Shown here in pieces: positions 61,853 to 64,000 of a stretch of DNA of 64,000 bases. Origin of the DNA: Palsa-601 sp052146895. GTDB taxonomy: Bacteria; Actinomycetota; Acidimicrobiia; Acidimicrobiales; Bog-793. A program made the position numbers and the translations under genes. The stretch's first letter is position 1, and each line of letters opens with the position of its first letter. The notes beneath the pieces were generated by a model. That model worked only from the letters and a program-made list of their open reading frames with translations. It did no database searches and had not been told where the DNA came from. The DNA is taken from contig JBKQLZ010000005.1 in the NCBI GenBank assembly GCA_052146895.1, positions 1-64,000 of the forward strand. The letters run 5' to 3'.

Positions 61853-62344
61853 ATGAGCGTCGCCATAGTGATGGGCAGCGACTCCGATGCGCCGGTGATG
61901 AGGCAGGCCGCCGAAGCGCTCGATGAGTTCGGGATCGAGTGGGAGATGCGGGTCCTCTCGGCGCACCGGACCCCGGACGACGCCCTCGACTACTCGCGCT
62001 CGGCCGCGAGCCGCGGGATCGAGGTCGTCATCGCCGGGGCGGGGGGCGCGGCCCATCTGCCGGGCGTCATCGCTGCCACCACGACGCTGCCGGTCATCGG
62101 CGTGCCCATCGCGCTCAAGAACTTCGACGGTCTCGACTCGCTCCTGTCGATCGTGCAGATGCCGAAGGGCATCCCAGTCGCCACGGTCGCGGTCGACGGT
62201 GGGCGCAACGCCGGCCTGCTCGCAGTGAGGATCCTCGCCGTCGGCAACGCGGCGCTGACCGGGAGGATCGAGGACTTCGGCGCTCGCATGGCCGAAGAGG
62301 TGCGCCGGAAGGACGCTGCGCTCCAAGAGGAGCTGGGCAGGTGA
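61853..62344 (+). CDS. purE: N5-carboxyaminoimidazole ribonucleotide mutase
   Basis: 163 residues. The class I PurE signature is VAIVMGSDSDAPVMRQAAEA, SAHRTPDD and IAGAGGAAHLPGVIAATT. The essential His is in SAHRTP. Catalyses N5-CAIR to CAIR in purine synthesis. purK is not adjacent. It overlaps the downstream deacetylase gene by 4 bp (GTGA). Confidence 0.97.
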   Translation: MSVAIVMGSDSDAPVMRQAAEALDEFGIEWEMRVLSAHRTPDDALDYSRSAASRGIEVVIAGAGGAAHLPGVIAATTTLPVIGVPIALKNFDGLDSLLSIVQMPKGIPVATVAVDGGRNAGLLAVRILAVGNAALTGRIEDFGARMAEEVRRKDAALQEELGR

Positions 62345-63204
62345 CCAGCCCCGGCACGAAGACTCTGGCTGAGCGCCTCGGCCACGATGAAGGGGCCCGG
62401 CTCCTGATCGTCAACTGCGACGATCTCGGCTCCTCACACGCGGCGAACCTGGGCGTCTACGACGCGCTCCGCCATGGCGCCGCGACGTCGGCCACATTGA
62501 TGGTGCCGTGCCCGTGGGCGCGCGGCGCCGCGGCGGAGTACCGCGGCGAAGACGTGGGCGTCCACCTCACGCTCAACGCGGAGTGGGACCTCTACCGCTG
62601 GGGCCCGATCACCCAGGCACCTTCGCTGCTCGATGGCGACGGGGGCTTCCCGAGGACGGTTGCCGACGTCTGGGACCACGCCGACCTCGACGAGGTCCGC
62701 CGGGAGTGCCGCGCGCAAATAGAACGGGCGATCTTCTGGGGCTTCGACGTCAGCCACCTGGACTCCCACATGGGGACGCTCCAACTGCGAGCCGAGTTCT
62801 TCGACGTCTACCTCGACCTCGCCGACGAGTTCCGGCTCCCGATGCGCCTGAGCGGGGCGTCGACTGAGAGGGTGGTGGGATTCCCGTTTCGAAAGCTTGC
62901 GGCCGAGCGAGGCGTGGTGATCCCGGACCACCTGCTCCATGTACCGGGCGTGGGAAGCCGCGGGGTGATCGAAGGGCTGATAGCCGACTTGAGGCCGGGC
63001 GTGAGCGAGGCCTACTTCCATCCGGCGGCGGACACGCCTGAGCTGCGGGCGATGTCACCCGACTGGGAGGGCAGGGTCGACGATCACCGGTTCCTCGTCG
63101 ACGAGGCGGGTCTGCGAGCGATTGCCGCAGCGAGCGGCGTCGTCCTGATCGGCTACCGAGCGCTGCGCGAGCTCATGCGGGCCAGCGGGCCCCCGACGGA
63201 CTGA
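62341..63204 (+). CDS. ChbG/HpnK (YdjC) family carbohydrate deacetylase
   Basis: 287 residues from GTG 62341. The metal site is in LLIVNCDDLGSSHAANLGVY (Asp-Asp), VGVHLTLNAEW and DVSHLDSHMGTLQL (two His). Members deacetylate N-acetylated sugars, as ChbG does chitooligosaccharides, or hopanoid glycans. Coupled to purE by a GTGA overlap, although the functions are unrelated. Confidence 0.9.
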   Translation: MTSPGTKTLAERLGHDEGARLLIVNCDDLGSSHAANLGVYDALRHGAATSATLMVPCPWARGAAAEYRGEDVGVHLTLNAEWDLYRWGPITQAPSLLDGDGGFPRTVADVWDHADLDEVRRECRAQIERAIFWGFDVSHLDSHMGTLQLRAEFFDVYLDLADEFRLPMRLSGASTERVVGFPFRKLAAERGVVIPDHLLHVPGVGSRGVIEGLIADLRPGVSEAYFHPAADTPELRAMSPDWEGRVDDHRFLVDEAGLRAIAAASGVVLIGYRALRELMRASGPPTD

Positions 63205-63215
63205 GCACGAGCTCG

Positions 63216-63228
63216 CCGCCGGAGGCGG
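63216..63228. terminator. Weak hairpin between convergent genes
   Basis: CCGCC (63216-63220) and GGCGG (63224-63228) form a short GC stem in the 33-bp gap between the deacetylase and SCP2 genes. No U-tract follows. Possible bidirectional terminator; low confidence. Confidence 0.3.
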
Positions 63229-63237
63229 TACGCCGGC

Positions 63238-63624
63238 TCAGAACTCCGTGGTCTCGAGGATTTGGGTCTGCAGTGCCTTGTACTCAGGAGAGTTCGTGAT
63301 CGGAAGCAGCGACATGAGCTTTGCCATGTTGCCTGTCACCTTCACCCGGCCCTGCATGAAAGCCGCGTTGGCGTCGAGCTCACCCTTTTGGATGCGCATG
63401 GCGTCGTCGTGGCTCTGCGTGAGCGTCACCTCGGCGTCCTCGAGCTCACCGAGCTGGGACTCGAGCAGCTTGCCGTTCTCCAGCACCCAGTAGTACTTGA
63501 TGTCCCCGTCTGGGCCACCGGTCACGACGTACTGCATGCGCGCAGTCGCCCCGGGCCGCTCGGGCTGGCCCTCCGACAGCTGGCGCCCCTCGTCGAGCCA
63601 CTCCTGGCTGAGCCACTTCGCCAT
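63238..63624 (-). CDS. SCP2 sterol-binding domain protein
   Basis: 128 residues. A single SCP2 domain with KYYWVLENGKLLESQLGELE, EVTLTQSHDDAMRIQKGEL and NAAFMQGRVKVTGNMAKLMS. It binds hydrophobic ligands (sterols or fatty acyl chains). Role unknown. Confidence 0.88.
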   Translation of the reverse strand: MAKWLSQEWLDEGRQLSEGQPERPGATARMQYVVTGGPDGDIKYYWVLENGKLLESQLGELEDAEVTLTQSHDDAMRIQKGELDANAAFMQGRVKVTGNMAKLMSLLPITNSPEYKALQTQILETTEF

Positions 63625-63740
63625 CTCGTCCTCCTTCGTCCCGGTCCAGCCGGGATCTTCGACCTCGTTACCTACGAGCCGCTGATGATAGTGACCGTAC
63701 CCGGCGGCTGCCGAGATGGCGCTCGGCGGTGCCTAGCGGG

Positions 63741-64000
63741 TCAGCGCGAGACCGGCGCCCAGATGCCGGCGAACAGGTCGGTCTCGGGCGGGTCGGAGTC
63801 GACGAGGCTGCGGGCGAGCACGTAATCGTCGAAGGGGTAGATCTTGCGAGCCTCGTGCGTCGGAAGCCCGAACCAGAACTTCGACGTCGGGTCGATCTGG
63901 GTCGCGTGCGCCAGCAGGGCCTCGCGCCTCACGTCCTCGAAGCCCGTCAGGTCGATCGACGTGGTGATGTCGTCTTCCTGGTTCGCTCTGTCGTCGGCCC
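63741..64000 (-). CDS. mca: Mycothiol S-conjugate amidase, C-terminal part
   Basis: The gene enters from beyond the right edge, and only ~86 C-terminal residues are visible. REALLAHATQIDPTSKFWFG, YPFDDYVLARSLV and the ending PETDLFAGIWAP match the C-terminus of Mca/MshB-type zinc amidases; Mca fits better than MshB. Mca cleaves mycothiol conjugates to mercapturic acids for detoxification. Marks the host as an actinobacterium. Confidence 0.85.
   Translation of the reverse strand, partial: ADDRANQEDDITTSIDLTGFEDVRREALLAHATQIDPTSKFWFGLPTHEARKIYPFDDYVLARSLVDSDPPETDLFAGIWAPVSR

Overview
The window is high-GC DNA from a member of the Actinomycetota. The best single clue is the C-terminal end of a mycothiol S-conjugate amidase (Mca) at the right edge. 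Also consistent are an ECF sigma/ZAS anti-sigma pair, many GTG starts and dense ATGA/GTGA-coupled operons. The secreted sedolisin-type (S53) protease and the abundance of secreted Cys-rich beta-propeller-like proteins would fit a soil or acid-tolerant lineage such as Acidimicrobiia. That placement is inference, not proof. The window is mainly chromosomal, with one 5'-truncated IS1634-type element, two VapBC-like pairs, one orphan PIN gene and several decaying genes. No stretch longer than about 300 bp lacks a gene or gene remnant. The longest, 21814-22104, shows nothing I can name.

Layout. 43-4601 (minus) is one tightly packed transcription unit: UbiE-like methyltransferase, two membrane proteins, ECF sigma factor, anti-sigma factor and a secreted propeller. 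4660-9000 holds a RidA protein, a nitroreductase, small envelope proteins, a GNAT fragment, a lipoprotein and a sulfotransferase. 9008-16577 is a formate/C1 module. The NAD-dependent formate dehydrogenase operon fdsGBAD runs divergently from formate-THF ligase (fhs) and a cyclodeaminase/methenyl-THF cyclohydrolase-like gene. 16574-19635 is a TetR gene with a perfect 18-bp palindrome, facing a cupin, two NTF2-like proteins and a class V aminotransferase. Then come a 7-repeat secreted protein, tRNA-Gly(TCC), VapBC, a PAS-LuxR regulator and a GGDEF-EAL protein.

26992-29466 is a redox operon: a frameshifted peroxiredoxin, a DsbA-like protein, and a DyP peroxidase carrying a C-terminal encapsulin-targeting peptide. 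It is followed immediately by a broken encapsulin shell gene. 29536-35644 encodes secreted proteins: a 13-repeat Cys-rich protein, a BNR-like protein, sedolisin with a PKD domain, and an SMP-30/NHL propeller. 35744-41483 is a coupled three-gene operon: a membrane GAF-PAS-GGDEF-EAL protein, an alpha-oxoamine synthase and an MFS transporter. It is a candidate for an undescribed small-molecule/c-di-GMP system.

41554-46754 holds a PQQ-like lipoprotein, VapBC with an inverted-repeat operator, a MaoC-like protein, the IS remnant and a damaged VapC. 46810-54989 holds MscL with a zinc-ribbon-like tail, an alpha/beta hydrolase divergent from a Baeyer-Villiger monooxygenase, an unusual PyrE-YbaK fusion, a BNR-like protein, a BrkB/YihY protein and ProS. 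55157-58128 is a non-homologous end-joining operon (Ku, stand-alone LigD-type ligase, stand-alone LigD-type polymerase). The rest is TauE and DedA membrane proteins, a hydrolase, a RecB-like nuclease, PAP2, PurE, a ChbG/YdjC deacetylase, an SCP2 protein and the partial mca.
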